Assembly: GCF_019972155.1 (NCBI RefSeq)
Contig: NZ_BOVL01000057.1
Coordinates: 154,118 to 218,117 of the forward strand
Source of the DNA: Bradyrhizobium sp. RD5-C2
Lineage (GTDB): Bacteria > Pseudomonadota > Alphaproteobacteria > Rhizobiales > Xanthobacteraceae
Reading direction: 5' to 3'
Length of the DNA: 64,000 nucleotides
In this document: positions 8,517 to 18,708 of the stretch, piece after piece
Position numbering within the stretch: the stretch's first letter is position 1
Layout of the letters: every line of letters starts with the position of its first letter
Notes under the pieces: generated by a model
The model's input: the letters and a program-made list of their open reading frames with translations, nothing else
Told to the model about the DNA's origin: nothing
Database searches by the model: none
Position numbers and translations under genes: made by a program

Positions 8517-8636
8517 GGCGTCATCTCGTCGAAGATGCGGCCGAAGATATTGGCCGCAGGCCCAAAATGGCCGGATAGCCATTTGAAAACGAGATGAGCC
8601 GAGGGACGGAGATATAGGGATTCCATAAAGACCAAA

Positions 8637-8761
8637 CCGTCGTCCCGGCGAAGGCCGGGACCCATAACCACCGAATTTGGTTGTTGCGTCACGCTGGGGC
8701 CCCAGCCATCGCAAAAATTTCGCCCTGTGGTTATGGGTCCCGGCCTTCGCCGGGACGACGG
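8637..8761. repeat. Long inverted repeat, 35-bp arms
   Basis: Two perfect 35-base inverted arms at 8637-8671 and 8727-8761 are separated by 55 bases. Each arm contains the smaller palindrome GTCCCGGCGAAGGCCGGGAC. The arms would form a very stable cruciform or RNA hairpin. This architecture (GTCGTCCCGGCG followed by CCCATAACCAC) is what I associate with dispersed palindromic elements in Bradyrhizobium genomes. It occupies most of the 401-base gap between the 154-aa gene and the kdp operon; I see no gene in the remainder. Confidence 0.85.
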
Positions 8762-8917
8762 CTGAGAACGTGGCCGGCACTTTGCCACTTATAGGATTCC
8801 TATAACGTCCTTATGCGTCACATCTCGAAAACCTATGCCCCGGATGGCACCTCACGGTCATCCGGCGCGGAGCGCTTATACGGTCGCCCGCGCCCCTTGG
8901 ACGCATAGGAGTCTCTC

Positions 8918-9001
8918 ATGATGGACATTCTCATGGCGGCGCTCGCGATCGGCTTCTTCGCGGCCGGCATCGGCTACGCCTACGCCTGCGAACGGCTGTA
9001 A
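8918..9001 (+). CDS. Micro-protein upstream of kdpF, 27 aa
   Basis: A tiny hydrophobic frame, MMDILMAALAIGFFAAGIGY then AYACERL, forming a single membrane helix with a charged C-terminal end. It starts at 8918, after AGGA at 8907-8910, and its stop lies 11 bases before the kdpF start. Spacing, direction and membrane-helix design resemble KdpF itself, so it may be a second small Kdp-associated subunit or a duplicated, diverged kdpF. It is too short for statistical support; the assignment rests on position and on the clean start, stop and ribosome-binding arrangement. Confidence 0.5.
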   Translation: MMDILMAALAIGFFAAGIGYAYACERL

Positions 9002-9012
9002 GGGAGGCGGCG

Positions 9013-9102
9013 ATGATCTTCGATTACTCGCTCGCCGGCCTCGTCTCGCTCGGCCTGCTGTTCTACCTCACCTACGCACTGCTGCGGCCCGAACGCTTCT
9101 AG
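9013..9102 (+). CDS. kdpF: K+-transporting ATPase subunit KdpF
   Basis: A 29-residue single-span membrane peptide (MIFDYSLAGLVSLGLLFYLT then YALLRPERF). The motif YLTYALLRPERF is the typical KdpF ending, and KdpF stabilises the KdpABC complex. It has a good ribosome-binding site (GGGAGG) and lies inside the kdp gene order, flanked on both sides by another micro-ORF rather than directly before kdpA. Confidence 0.88.
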   Translation: MIFDYSLAGLVSLGLLFYLTYALLRPERF

Positions 9103-9112
9103 GCGGTTCGCG

Positions 9113-9217
9113 ATGTCAGCGCTCTGCACAATTCTGTTGGCCGACGCGGTGCTGACCGGGCTGTTGCTCGGCATGTTCGCGTCGCTGCTGCGCTTCGCAC
9201 CCATTCGAAAGGTTTGA
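9113..9217 (+). CDS. Micro-protein between kdpF and kdpA, 34 aa
   Basis: A 34-residue hydrophobic frame (MSALCTILLADAVLTGLLLG then MFASLLRFAPIRKV) with one likely membrane helix and a basic C-terminus. It starts ten bases after the kdpF stop and ends four bases before the kdpA ATG, so it would be translated in series with them. The three consecutive single-helix peptides before kdpA are unusual, since kdpF normally abuts kdpA. It may be a spurious frame that happens to fill the gap, but its composition and exact packing argue for translation. Confidence 0.45.
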   Translation: MSALCTILLADAVLTGLLLGMFASLLRFAPIRKV

Positions 9218-9221
9218 CGCA

Positions 9222-10925
9222 ATGACCGTCATCGGTTGGATTCAAATTATTCTGTTCTGCGCGATCGTGGTCGCGCTGGTCAAACCGCTCGGCTGGTACA
9301 TGACCCGCGTGTTCAACGGCGAGCGCACCTTCCTCTCACCCGTGCTGCGCCCGGTCGAGCGCGGCATCTACTGGGTCGGCGGCGTCGACGAGCGGCGCGA
9401 GCAGCACTGGCTGACCTATACGGTCGCGATGCTGCTGTTCCATGTCGGCGGCTTCACGCTCATCTACGGCCTGATGCGGCTGCAGGCGGTGCTGCCGTTC
9501 AATCCGGCCGGCCAGACGGCGGTTGCCGAGGATCTCTCCTTTAACACCGCGATCTCCTTCATCACCAACACCAACTGGCAGAACTACGGCGGCGAGAGCA
9601 CGCTGTCCTATCTGGTCCAGATGCTCGGCCTGACCCACCAGAACTTCCTGTCGGCGGCGACCGGCATCGCGCTGGCGATGGCGCTGATCCGCGGCTTCAC
9701 CCGCTCGTCGATGCGCACGGTCGGCAATTTCTGGGTCGACGTTACGCGCTGCACGCTTTACGTCCTGCTGCCGATCTGCATCGTCTATGCGCTGTTCCTG
9801 GTCTGGCAGGGCATGCCGCAGACGTTAGGTGCCTATGTCGACGCCACCACGCTAGAGGGCGGCAAGCAGACCATCGCGCTCGGACCGGTTGCTTCGCAGG
9901 TTGCGATCAAGATGCTCGGCACCAATGGCGGCGGCTTCTTCAACGCCAACGCCGCGCATCCGTTCGAGAACCCGACCGCGCTGTCGAACCTCGTGCAAAT
10001 GATTTCGATCTTCGCGCTCGGCGCTGCGATGACCAATGTGTTCGGCCGCATGGTCGGCAACGAGCGCCAGGGCTGGGCGATCTTCGCCGTGATGGGCATC
10101 CTGTTCGTCGCCGGCGTCACCGTCACCTATTGGGCGGAAGCCAACGGCACCTCGGCGCTGCAGGCGCTGGGTCTCACCGGCGGCAACATGGAGGGCAAGG
10201 AGGTCCGCTTCGGCATCGTCGCGTCCTCGCTGTTCGCCGTTGTCACCACGGCTGCGTCCTGCGGTGCGGTCAACGCCATGCATGACAGTTTCACCGCGCT
10301 CGGCGGCATGATCCCGCTGATCAACATGCAGCTCGGCGAGGTCATCATCGGGGGCGTCGGCGCCGGCTTCTACGGCATGCTGCTGTTCGTCGTGCTGGCG
10401 ATCTTCGTCGCCGGCCTGATGGTCGGCCGCACCCCGGAATATGTCGGCAAGAAGATCGAGGCGCGCGAGGTCAAGATGGCGATGCTCGCGATCCTGGTGC
10501 TGCCGCTGATGTATCTCGGCTGGACCGCGGTCGGCGTGGTGCTGCCGTCGGCGGTGGCCTCGATGGCCAATGCCGGCCCGCACGGCTTCACCGAGGTGCT
10601 GTATGCCTACACGTCCGCGACCGGCAACAACGGCTCGGCGTTCGCGGGCCTCACCGGCAACACGCTGTTCTACAATCTGACGCTCGCCTCGGCGATGTTT
10701 GTCGGCCGCTTCTTCATGATCGTGCCGGCGATGGCGATCGCGGGATCGCTGGTCGAGAAGAAGTCGATCCCGGCCTCGGCGGGCACCTTCCCGACCACCG
10801 GCGGGCTGTTCGTCGGCCTCGTCATCGGCGTGATCCTGATCATCGGCGGTCTCACTTTCTTCCCGGCGCTCGCGCTCGGGCCGATCGTCGAGCACCTCGC
10901 CATGAACGCCAACACCCTGTTCTGA
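9222..10925 (+). CDS. kdpA: K+-transporting ATPase subunit A
   Basis: The 567-residue potassium-selective channel subunit of the high-affinity KdpFABC pump, with about ten membrane helices (MTVIGWIQIILFCAIVVALV at the N-terminus). KdpA is related to the Trk/Ktr superfamily and has four pore loops. Visible conserved stretches include SFNTAISFITNTNWQNYGGE, MLGTNGGGFFNANAAHPFEN and TSATGNNGSAFAGL, which carry selectivity-filter glycines. Length is normal for the family. kdpB begins shortly downstream (ATG at 10950). Confidence 0.97.
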   Translation: MTVIGWIQIILFCAIVVALVKPLGWYMTRVFNGERTFLSPVLRPVERGIYWVGGVDERREQHWLTYTVAMLLFHVGGFTLIYGLMRLQAVLPFNPAGQTAVAEDLSFNTAISFITNTNWQNYGGESTLSYLVQMLGLTHQNFLSAATGIALAMALIRGFTRSSMRTVGNFWVDVTRCTLYVLLPICIVYALFLVWQGMPQTLGAYVDATTLEGGKQTIALGPVASQVAIKMLGTNGGGFFNANAAHPFENPTALSNLVQMISIFALGAAMTNVFGRMVGNERQGWAIFAVMGILFVAGVTVTYWAEANGTSALQALGLTGGNMEGKEVRFGIVASSLFAVVTTAASCGAVNAMHDSFTALGGMIPLINMQLGEVIIGGVGAGFYGMLLFVVLAIFVAGLMVGRTPEYVGKKIEAREVKMAMLAILVLPLMYLGWTAVGVVLPSAVASMANAGPHGFTEVLYAYTSATGNNGSAFAGLTGNTLFYNLTLASAMFVGRFFMIVPAMAIAGSLVEKKSIPASAGTFPTTGGLFVGLVIGVILIIGGLTFFPALALGPIVEHLAMNANTLF

Positions 10926-10949
10926 TTGAATACGTCCGGAGTGACATCC

Positions 10950-13061
<2,112 letters not shown>

Positions 13062-13068
13062 CCACAAC

Positions 13069-13152
13069 CGTCATTGCGAGGAGCGAAGCGACGAAGCAAT
13101 CCATCGATCCCCGTGCTGAGCCATGGATAGCTTCGCTTCGCTCGCAATGACG
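13069..13152. repeat. Palindromic dispersed repeat (CGTCATTGCGAG type) inside the kdp operon
   Basis: An imperfect inverted repeat beginning CGTCATTGCGAG and ending CTCGCAATGACG, with GAAGC motifs inside each arm (GCGAAGCGACGAAGCAATCC and its counterpart). The same termini recur at 17642-17759, so this is a member of a repeat family. It lies between kdpB and kdpC, where it would form a hairpin in the operon mRNA and could influence processing or the KdpB:KdpC ratio. Confidence 0.85.
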
Positions 13153-13174
13153 AGAGAGACTTAGGAGACCTGTC

Positions 13175-13780
13175 ATGTTGAAAGAAATCCGCCCCGCTAT
13201 CCTTGTGCTGGTCCTGCTGACCGCGATCACGGGCCTTGCCTATCCGCTCGCCATGACGGCGATCGCCGGCGTCATCTTTCCGAAGCAGGCGCAAGGCAGC
13301 CTGATCGAGAAAGACGGCAAGGTGATCGGCTCCGCCCTGATCGGGCAGGAGTTCAAGGAGGATAAATACTTCCACGGCCGGCCGTCGGCGACCGTCGCGC
13401 CCGATCCGAACGATGCCTCCAAGACCGTGCCGGCGCCCTACAACGCGGCCAATTCCGGCGGCTCCAACCTCGGCCCGACCAGCAAGGCGCTGAACGACCG
13501 GGTCAAGGAGGATGTCGAGAAGCTGAAGGCGGAGAATCCGACTGCCAGCGTGCCGGTGGATCTCGTCACCACGTCGGCCAGCGGGCTTGATCCCGACATC
13601 TCGCCGGATGCCGCGCTGTTCCAGGTGCCGCGGGTGGCCAAGGCGCGCAGCATGTCCGAGGATGCGGTGCGCGAGCTGGTGACGCAGAACACGCAGGGCC
13701 GCTTCGCCGGCATCATCGGCGAGCCCCGCGTTAACGTTCTTGCGCTCAACCTGGCGCTCGACGCGGCAAAGGCGAAATAG
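13175..13780 (+). CDS. kdpC: K+-transporting ATPase subunit C
   Basis: The 201-residue KdpC subunit, which is thought to raise ATP affinity of the complex. It has one N-terminal membrane helix (AILVLVLLTAITGLAYPLAM) and a periplasmic domain with characteristic stretches ALIGQEFKEDKYFHGRPSAT, PYNAANSGGSNLGPTSKAL and TTSASGLDPDISPDAALFQV. The start has a good ribosome-binding site (AGGAGA). It follows kdpB after a 113-base gap containing a repeat palindrome and precedes kdpD by 39 bases. Confidence 0.97.
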   Translation: MLKEIRPAILVLVLLTAITGLAYPLAMTAIAGVIFPKQAQGSLIEKDGKVIGSALIGQEFKEDKYFHGRPSATVAPDPNDASKTVPAPYNAANSGGSNLGPTSKALNDRVKEDVEKLKAENPTASVPVDLVTTSASGLDPDISPDAALFQVPRVAKARSMSEDAVRELVTQNTQGRFAGIIGEPRVNVLALNLALDAAKAK

Positions 13781-13819
13781 GGGAGTAGGCCCGCTCTCGC
13801 AGGATGACTATATTGCGGT

Positions 13820-16531
13820 ATGGCCAATCAGCGTGACCCCGATAAAAGACCCTCGCCGGATGCGCTGCTGGAGGCGGCGCGCCGGGAGACCGATCGATCG
13901 GGGCGGCTAAAGATCTTCATCGGCGCCGCCCCCGGCGTCGGCAAGACCTACGAGATGCTCTCGAGTGCCCACGCCCGCCTCAAGGCGGGCGTCGACGTCG
14001 TGGTCGGTGTCGTCGAAACCCACGGGCGGGTGGAGACCGAGGCGCTGCTCAGGGGTCTCGAGGTGATACCGCGGAAGCGGCTGGCCTATCGCGACCAGAC
14101 GCTCGAGGAGATGGACCTCGACGCCCTGATCGCGCGGCGACCGCAGCTCGCGCTGGTCGACGAGCTCGCCCATACCAATGCCCCGGGCAGCCGGCATCCC
14201 AAGCGTTATCTCGACGTCGAGGAATTGCTGTCGCACGGCATCGACGTCTACACCGCGATCAACATCCAGCACATCGAGAGCCTCAACGACGTCGTCGCGC
14301 AGATCACCCATGTGCGGGTGCGCGAGACGGTGCCCGACTCGGTGGTCGATCGCGCCGATGCCATCGAGCTGATCGACCTCACGCCCGACGACCTGATCCA
14401 GCGCCTGAAGGAGGGCAAGGTCTATGTGCCGAAGCAGGCGGAGCGGGCGCTGGAGCACTATTTCTCGCCCGGCAATCTCACCGCGCTGCGCGAGCTGGCG
14501 CTGCGGCGTACCGCCGAGCGGGTCGACGAGCAGCTGCTCACCCACATGCAGGCCAATGCGATCCAGGGGCCCTGGGCCGCGGGCGAGCGCATCCTGGTGT
14601 GCCTGAGCGAGGATCCGCGCGCGGCCGGCCTTGTGCGCTACACCAAGCGCCTGGCCGACCGGCTGCATGCGCAATGGACCGCGGTCAGCATCGAGACGCG
14701 CCGCAGCCTGCAATTGAGCGACGAGCAGCGCGACCGGCTTTCCGACACCATGCGGCTCGCGGAATCGCTCGGCGGCGAGGCGCTGACGCTTCCCGGCGTC
14801 GGCCGCCGCATCGCCGACGACGTCATCAATTTCGCCCAGGCCAACAACGTCACCCAGATCATCATCGGCAAGTCGACGCGCTCGCGCTGGTTCGAGCTGA
14901 CCCGCGGTTCGGTGGTGCACGATCTGGTGCGCCGCGCCGGCAATATCAGCGTCAACGTGATCGCCGGCGACGAATTGCCGGTCGGCAAGGCAGCGGTGCA
15001 GACCGCGCAGCGGCAGGAGCCGTTCAATCCGCGGCCCTATCTGATGGCGCTGCTGCTGACGGCGATCGGGCTCGGCGCGGCCAAGCTAATCCAGCCGTTT
15101 TTCGGCATCGAGAATGTCGACCTCGTGTTCATCACCGCGGTGGTCGGTGCGGCGGCGCGCTACGGGCTGTGGCCTTCGCTGCTGGCCAGCGTCGCCGCCT
15201 CGCTGTGCTACAATTTCTTCTTCCTGCCGCCGGTCTATACTTTCACCATCACCGACCCGACCAATGTCGCGGCGTTCTTCTTCTTCATGCTGATCGCGCT
15301 GCTGGTCTCCAACGTCGCGGCGCGGGTGCGCGTCCAGGCCGACACCGCGATCGGCCGCGTCCGCACCACCGAGTCGCTCTATGCGTTCAGCCGCAAGCTC
15401 GCCGGCACCGCGACGCTCGACGACGTGCTGTGGGCGACCGCCTACCAGATTGCGCTGATGCTGAAGGTGCGCGTGGTGCTGCTGCTGCCGGAGGACGGCA
15501 TGCTGACGGTCAAGAGCGGCTATCCGCCGGAGGACCAACTCGATCAGGCCGATCTCGCCGCCGCCAACTGGGCCTGGGGCAACGATCGCCCGGCCGGCCG
15601 CGGCTCCGACACGCTGCCGGGCGGCAAGCGATTGTTCCTGCCGATGCGCACCGGCCGCGGCCCGATCGGCGTGATCGGCATCGACGACGACCGCACCGGG
15701 CCGCTGCTGACGCCCGACCAGCGCCGGCTGCTCGATGCGCTGGTCGACCAGGGCGCGCTGGCGATCGAGCGCGTGCTGCTGGTCGAGGACATGGATCGCG
15801 TCAAGCGCACGGTCGAGTCCGACCGGCTGCGCGGCGCGCTGTTGACCTCGATCTCGCACGACCTCAAGACGCCGCTGGCTTCGGTGCTCGGCTCGGCCTC
15901 GGCGCTGCGCGATCTCGGCACCAGCCTGAGCGATGCCCAGAAGCATGACCTGCTCGCGACCGTGATCGACGAATCCGAACGGCTGAATCGTTTCATCGCC
16001 AATCTCCTGGACATGACCAAGCTGGAATCCGGCGCGATCGTGCCCAACACCGCACGGCATGATGTCGGCGAGATCGTCGGCAGCGCGCTGCGCCGCGCCG
16101 CCAAGATCCTCGTACATCACCGGGTGTCGCTCGAGCTCGCGGCCGACCTGCCGATGCTGGAGCTCGACGCCGTGCTGTTCGAGCAGGTGCTGTTCAACCT
16201 GCTCGACAACGCCGCCAAATACGCACCCTCGGACACCACGATCTCGATCCGCGGCACGCGCGACCGCGACACCATCGCGCTTCAGATCCTCGACGAGGGC
16301 AACGGCATTCCGGCCGCCGAGCTCGAAAGCGTGTTCGACAAGTTCTACCGCGCCGAGAAGGGCGATCATGTCCGTCCCGGCACCGGCCTCGGGCTTGCGA
16401 TCTCGCGCGGCTTCGTCGAGGCGATGCGCGGCACGATCGCGGCGGCCAACCGCTCCGACCGGACCGGCGCCGTCATCACCATCCGCCTGCCGATCCCGGC
16501 CAACACCAATGCGCTGGACACTGCTGCATGA
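13820..16531 (+). CDS. kdpD: Sensor histidine kinase KdpD
   Basis: A 903-residue membrane histidine kinase that senses K+ limitation or osmotic stress and controls KdpE phosphorylation. Domains in order: an N-terminal KdpD domain with Walker A GAAPGVGKT (residues 35-43), a universal-stress-protein-like domain (about 250-370), four closely spaced membrane helices (about 400-500), a GAF-like region, the dimerisation and phosphoacceptor segment SISHDLKTPL (His680), and an HATPase domain with N and G boxes (LLDNAAKYAP, PGTGLGLAIS). Length agrees with the family. Its last four bases overlap the start of kdpE (ATGA). Confidence 0.97.
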   Translation: MANQRDPDKRPSPDALLEAARRETDRSGRLKIFIGAAPGVGKTYEMLSSAHARLKAGVDVVVGVVETHGRVETEALLRGLEVIPRKRLAYRDQTLEEMDLDALIARRPQLALVDELAHTNAPGSRHPKRYLDVEELLSHGIDVYTAINIQHIESLNDVVAQITHVRVRETVPDSVVDRADAIELIDLTPDDLIQRLKEGKVYVPKQAERALEHYFSPGNLTALRELALRRTAERVDEQLLTHMQANAIQGPWAAGERILVCLSEDPRAAGLVRYTKRLADRLHAQWTAVSIETRRSLQLSDEQRDRLSDTMRLAESLGGEALTLPGVGRRIADDVINFAQANNVTQIIIGKSTRSRWFELTRGSVVHDLVRRAGNISVNVIAGDELPVGKAAVQTAQRQEPFNPRPYLMALLLTAIGLGAAKLIQPFFGIENVDLVFITAVVGAAARYGLWPSLLASVAASLCYNFFFLPPVYTFTITDPTNVAAFFFFMLIALLVSNVAARVRVQADTAIGRVRTTESLYAFSRKLAGTATLDDVLWATAYQIALMLKVRVVLLLPEDGMLTVKSGYPPEDQLDQADLAAANWAWGNDRPAGRGSDTLPGGKRLFLPMRTGRGPIGVIGIDDDRTGPLLTPDQRRLLDALVDQGALAIERVLLVEDMDRVKRTVESDRLRGALLTSISHDLKTPLASVLGSASALRDLGTSLSDAQKHDLLATVIDESERLNRFIANLLDMTKLESGAIVPNTARHDVGEIVGSALRRAAKILVHHRVSLELAADLPMLELDAVLFEQVLFNLLDNAAKYAPSDTTISIRGTRDRDTIALQILDEGNGIPAAELESVFDKFYRAEKGDHVRPGTGLGLAISRGFVEAMRGTIAAANRSDRTGAVITIRLPIPANTNALDTAA

Positions 16532-17217
16532 ACGCCACGCCGATCAAAGTCCTGGTCATCGACGATGAGCCGCCGATCCGCAAGCTCCTGCGGATGGGGC
16601 TGAGCACGCGGGGCTACGACATCCTCGAAGCCTCCAACGGCAAGATCGCGCTGGAAATGCTGGGCGAGGGGCCGGCGCTGATCATCCTCGATCTCGGACT
16701 GCCCGACATCCAGGGCCACGATCTGTTGCGCATGATTCGCGGCCGCAACGAGAGCGTTCCGATCGTGGTGCTGTCGAGCCGCGGCGACGAAGGCGGCAAG
16801 GTGCAGGCGCTCGATCTCGGCGCCGACGATTACCTGACCAAGCCGTTCGGCATGGACGAACTGCTGGCGCGGCTGCGCGCCGCGCTGCGCCACCAGCTGC
16901 AGGTGCAGGGCGAGCGGCCGGTGTTCCGCTCCGGTGATCTCTCGGTCGATCTGGTGCGCCGGATCGTCAAGGTCGGCGACAAGGAGATCAAGCTGTCGCC
17001 GAAGGAGTACGACCTGCTGCGCGTGCTGGTGCAGCATGCCGGTAAGGTGCTGACCCATCGCTTTCTGCTGAAGGAATTGTGGGACGAATTGACCGATGCG
17101 CAATATCTGCGCGTCTACGTGCGCCAGCTCCGCCAGAAGATCGAGGCCGACCCCGAGCGTCCGCAGTTCGTGCTGACCGAGACCGGCATCGGCTATCGGC
17201 TCCGCGCGGCGGATTAG
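16528..17217 (+). CDS. kdpE: Response regulator KdpE
   Basis: A 229-residue OmpR/PhoB-type transcription factor, partner of KdpD. The receiver domain contains the acidic pocket (VIDDEPPIRK) and the phosphoacceptor in IILDLGLPD (Asp55), followed by the conserved lysine region DDYLTKPFGM. A C-terminal winged-helix domain ends with YVRQLRQKIEADPERPQFVL and TETGIGYRL. It is translationally coupled to kdpD by a four-base overlap and closes the operon; a repeat element follows the stop and may act in mRNA 3' end formation. Confidence 0.97.
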   Translation: MNATPIKVLVIDDEPPIRKLLRMGLSTRGYDILEASNGKIALEMLGEGPALIILDLGLPDIQGHDLLRMIRGRNESVPIVVLSSRGDEGGKVQALDLGADDYLTKPFGMDELLARLRAALRHQLQVQGERPVFRSGDLSVDLVRRIVKVGDKEIKLSPKEYDLLRVLVQHAGKVLTHRFLLKELWDELTDAQYLRVYVRQLRQKIEADPERPQFVLTETGIGYRLRAAD

Positions 17218-17228
17218 CTCTCTCCGGT

Positions 17229-17330
17229 GTCATGCCCCGCGAAGGCGGGGCATCCAGTACGCCGCGGCCTCTCGGTTAAATCACTACCGTCTCTGGAATA
17301 CTGGGTCGCCCGGTCGAGCCGGGCGACGGC
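17229..17330. repeat. Dispersed repeat (ATCCAGTACGCCGCGGC type), copy 1
   Basis: About 100 bases with a short hairpin at each end (CCCCGCGAAGGCGGGG and CGCCCGGTCGAGCCGGGCG) and the shared internal words ATCCAGTACGCCGCGGC and TCTGGAATACTGG. The same arrangement recurs at 21437-21540. It fills most of the gap between kdpE and the lysine-rich protein gene. Confidence 0.8.
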
Positions 17331-17385
17331 ACCGTCGGAACTTTCACTCCCATCGAGGCTTGTTTCCGTTAACGGGAGAGAAGTC

Positions 17386-17619
17386 ATGGCAAGAAAATAC
17401 TCGCGAAATGCATCAAGCGATGTCGAGCGTGTGATGAAGAAGCGCAAGGCCGGCACGCTACGCAGTGGCCGCTCCAAGAAGAAGGTGACGAGCCGCAAGC
17501 AGGCGATCGCGATCGGTCTGTCGGAGGCGCGTGCCAAGGGGCGGAAGGTACCGAAGAAGGCTTCCAAGAAGAAGACGGCGAAGCGCAAGGCGGCCAAGAA
17601 GCGGAAGGCCGCGAAGTAG
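17386..17619 (+). CDS. Lysine-rich basic protein (DUF6496-like), 77 aa
   Basis: A very basic 77-residue protein starting at the ATG at 17386 (MARKYSRNASSDVERVMKKR) after a strong ribosome-binding site (GGGAGAG). Residues 10-50 contain the segment AGTLRSGRSKKKVTSRKQAI then AIGLSEARAKGRK, which resembles the small DUF6496 family. The C-terminal third is a histone-H1-like run of Lys/Ala (KKASKKKTAKRKAAKKRKAA). Nucleic-acid binding is a reasonable inference from charge but is not demonstrated. It lies between kdpE and ku, bounded by repeats on both sides. Confidence 0.75.
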   Translation: MARKYSRNASSDVERVMKKRKAGTLRSGRSKKKVTSRKQAIAIGLSEARAKGRKVPKKASKKKTAKRKAAKKRKAAK

Positions 17620-17641
17620 AAGTAGGGGCAGCCGTTCCCAT

Positions 17642-17759
17642 CGTCATTGCGAGCGAAGCGAAGCAATCCATCTCTCCTCGACTGCGGAAAGATGGATTAC
17701 TTCCGCCCTTTGCCGAGGCTTCGGCGGACAAAGTCGTCGCTTCGCCCCTCGCAATGACG
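17642..17759. repeat. Palindromic dispersed repeat (CGTCATTGCGAG type), second copy
   Basis: Starts CGTCATTGCGAGCGAAGCGA and ends CTCGCAATGACG, matching the termini of the element at 13069-13152. The interior is longer and differs. It occupies the gap between the convergent lysine-rich gene and ku, and could serve as a bidirectional transcription end. Confidence 0.8.
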
Positions 17760-17770
17760 GGAGCGGGAGT

Positions 17771-18658
17771 TCACCCCGCCTTGCGCGACCGCGCGCTCGA
17801 CCTGTGCGCCTTCTTGGCGGTACGGCGATGCGAGGCCGGGCGTCGTGCGGCGGAGCCTGAGCGCCTGGCGTCACCTTTCCGGTCCTTCAGGCTCTGCTTC
17901 AGCGCGTCCATCAAGTTCACCACATTGCTCGGCTTCTCCTCGCGCGCGGCCGCCTTGATCGGCTTGCCGGCGGCCTTGCGGCGGACCAGCGCCTTCAGCG
18001 CGGTCTCGTACTCGTCCTTGAATTTCGACGGATCGAAATGCGCGGCCTTGCTTTCGAGGATGTGGCTGGCGAGCTCGATCATGTCCTTGGTCACCTTCGG
18101 GCTCTTGATATCGTCGAAATAGTCACCGGCATCGCGTACCTCGTAGGGGTAGCGCAGGGTGGTGCCGAGCATGCCCTTGTCGAGCGGCTCGATCGCGATC
18201 ACGTGCTCGCGATTGGTCAGCACGATGCGCGCCAGCGCGACGCGGTCCTGGTCCTTCATGGCGTCGCGGATGACAGCGAATGCGTCCGCGCCGGCTTTGC
18301 CGTCGGGTCTGATGTAATAGGGGTGGTCCAGATAGCGCTTGTCGATCTCGCCCTCGGGCACAAAGCTGTCGATGTCGATGGTGTGGTTGCTTTCGATCTC
18401 GACCGCCTCGAGCTCGTCCTTCTCGATCTCGACATATTTGCCCTTGGTTACCTCGTAACCGCGGCCCTTCTGGTCGCCCTCGACGACGTCGCCGGTCTCG
18501 GCATCGACCATCTGCTGCTTCAGCCGGTTGCCGGTTTCCCGGTTGATCATGTGAAAGCGGGCTTTCTCGACCGTGGTCAAGGCCGGGTAGAGCGCCACGG
18601 GGCACGACACCAGCGACAGTTTGAGCGTGCCTTTCCAGTAGGCGCGGGGAGCGGCCAT
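17771..18658 (-). CDS. ku: DNA end-binding protein Ku
   Basis: A 295-residue bacterial Ku homologue that binds double-strand DNA ends as a homodimer and recruits LigD for non-homologous end joining. The start is the ATG at 18658 (MAAPRAYWKGTLKLSLVSCP), a typical Ku N-terminus; the longer upstream frame overlaps the divergent promoter region. Conserved core segments include CPVALYPALTTVEKARFHMI, EIDKRYLDHPYYIRPDGKAG and KVTKDMIELASHIL. The C-terminus is lysine/arginine-rich (KKAHRSSARSRKAG), as in Ku proteins with basic extensions. ku and ligD are divergent across 106 bases, and a perfect GGAAC-N16-CGTT site precedes ku. Confidence 0.96.
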   Translation of the reverse strand: MAAPRAYWKGTLKLSLVSCPVALYPALTTVEKARFHMINRETGNRLKQQMVDAETGDVVEGDQKGRGYEVTKGKYVEIEKDELEAVEIESNHTIDIDSFVPEGEIDKRYLDHPYYIRPDGKAGADAFAVIRDAMKDQDRVALARIVLTNREHVIAIEPLDKGMLGTTLRYPYEVRDAGDYFDDIKSPKVTKDMIELASHILESKAAHFDPSKFKDEYETALKALVRRKAAGKPIKAAAREEKPSNVVNLMDALKQSLKDRKGDARRSGSAARRPASHRRTAKKAHRSSARSRKAG

Positions 18659-18683
18659 GATCGTCTCCAAACAGCTTGAGTTT

Positions 18684-18708
18684 GGAACTTGAACGGATAC
18701 CGTAGGTT
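18684..18708 (+). promoter_or_regulatory. Candidate sigma-EcfG-like promoter for ligD
   Basis: On the forward strand GGAAC at 18684-18688 is followed after 16 bases by GGTT, differing from the CGTT consensus at one base. It points towards ligD, whose GTG is 57 bases downstream, and overlaps the opposing ku promoter site. The -10 match is imperfect. Confidence 0.4.

Noticed and set aside
8357..8788. Reverse frame crossing the 35-bp inverted repeat
   Set aside because: Its N-terminal part is translated repeat sequence and it competes with the better-supported 154-aa gene in another frame.
15086..16369. Reverse frame opposite kdpD
   Set aside because: Shadow of the kinase gene, low-complexity charged translation.
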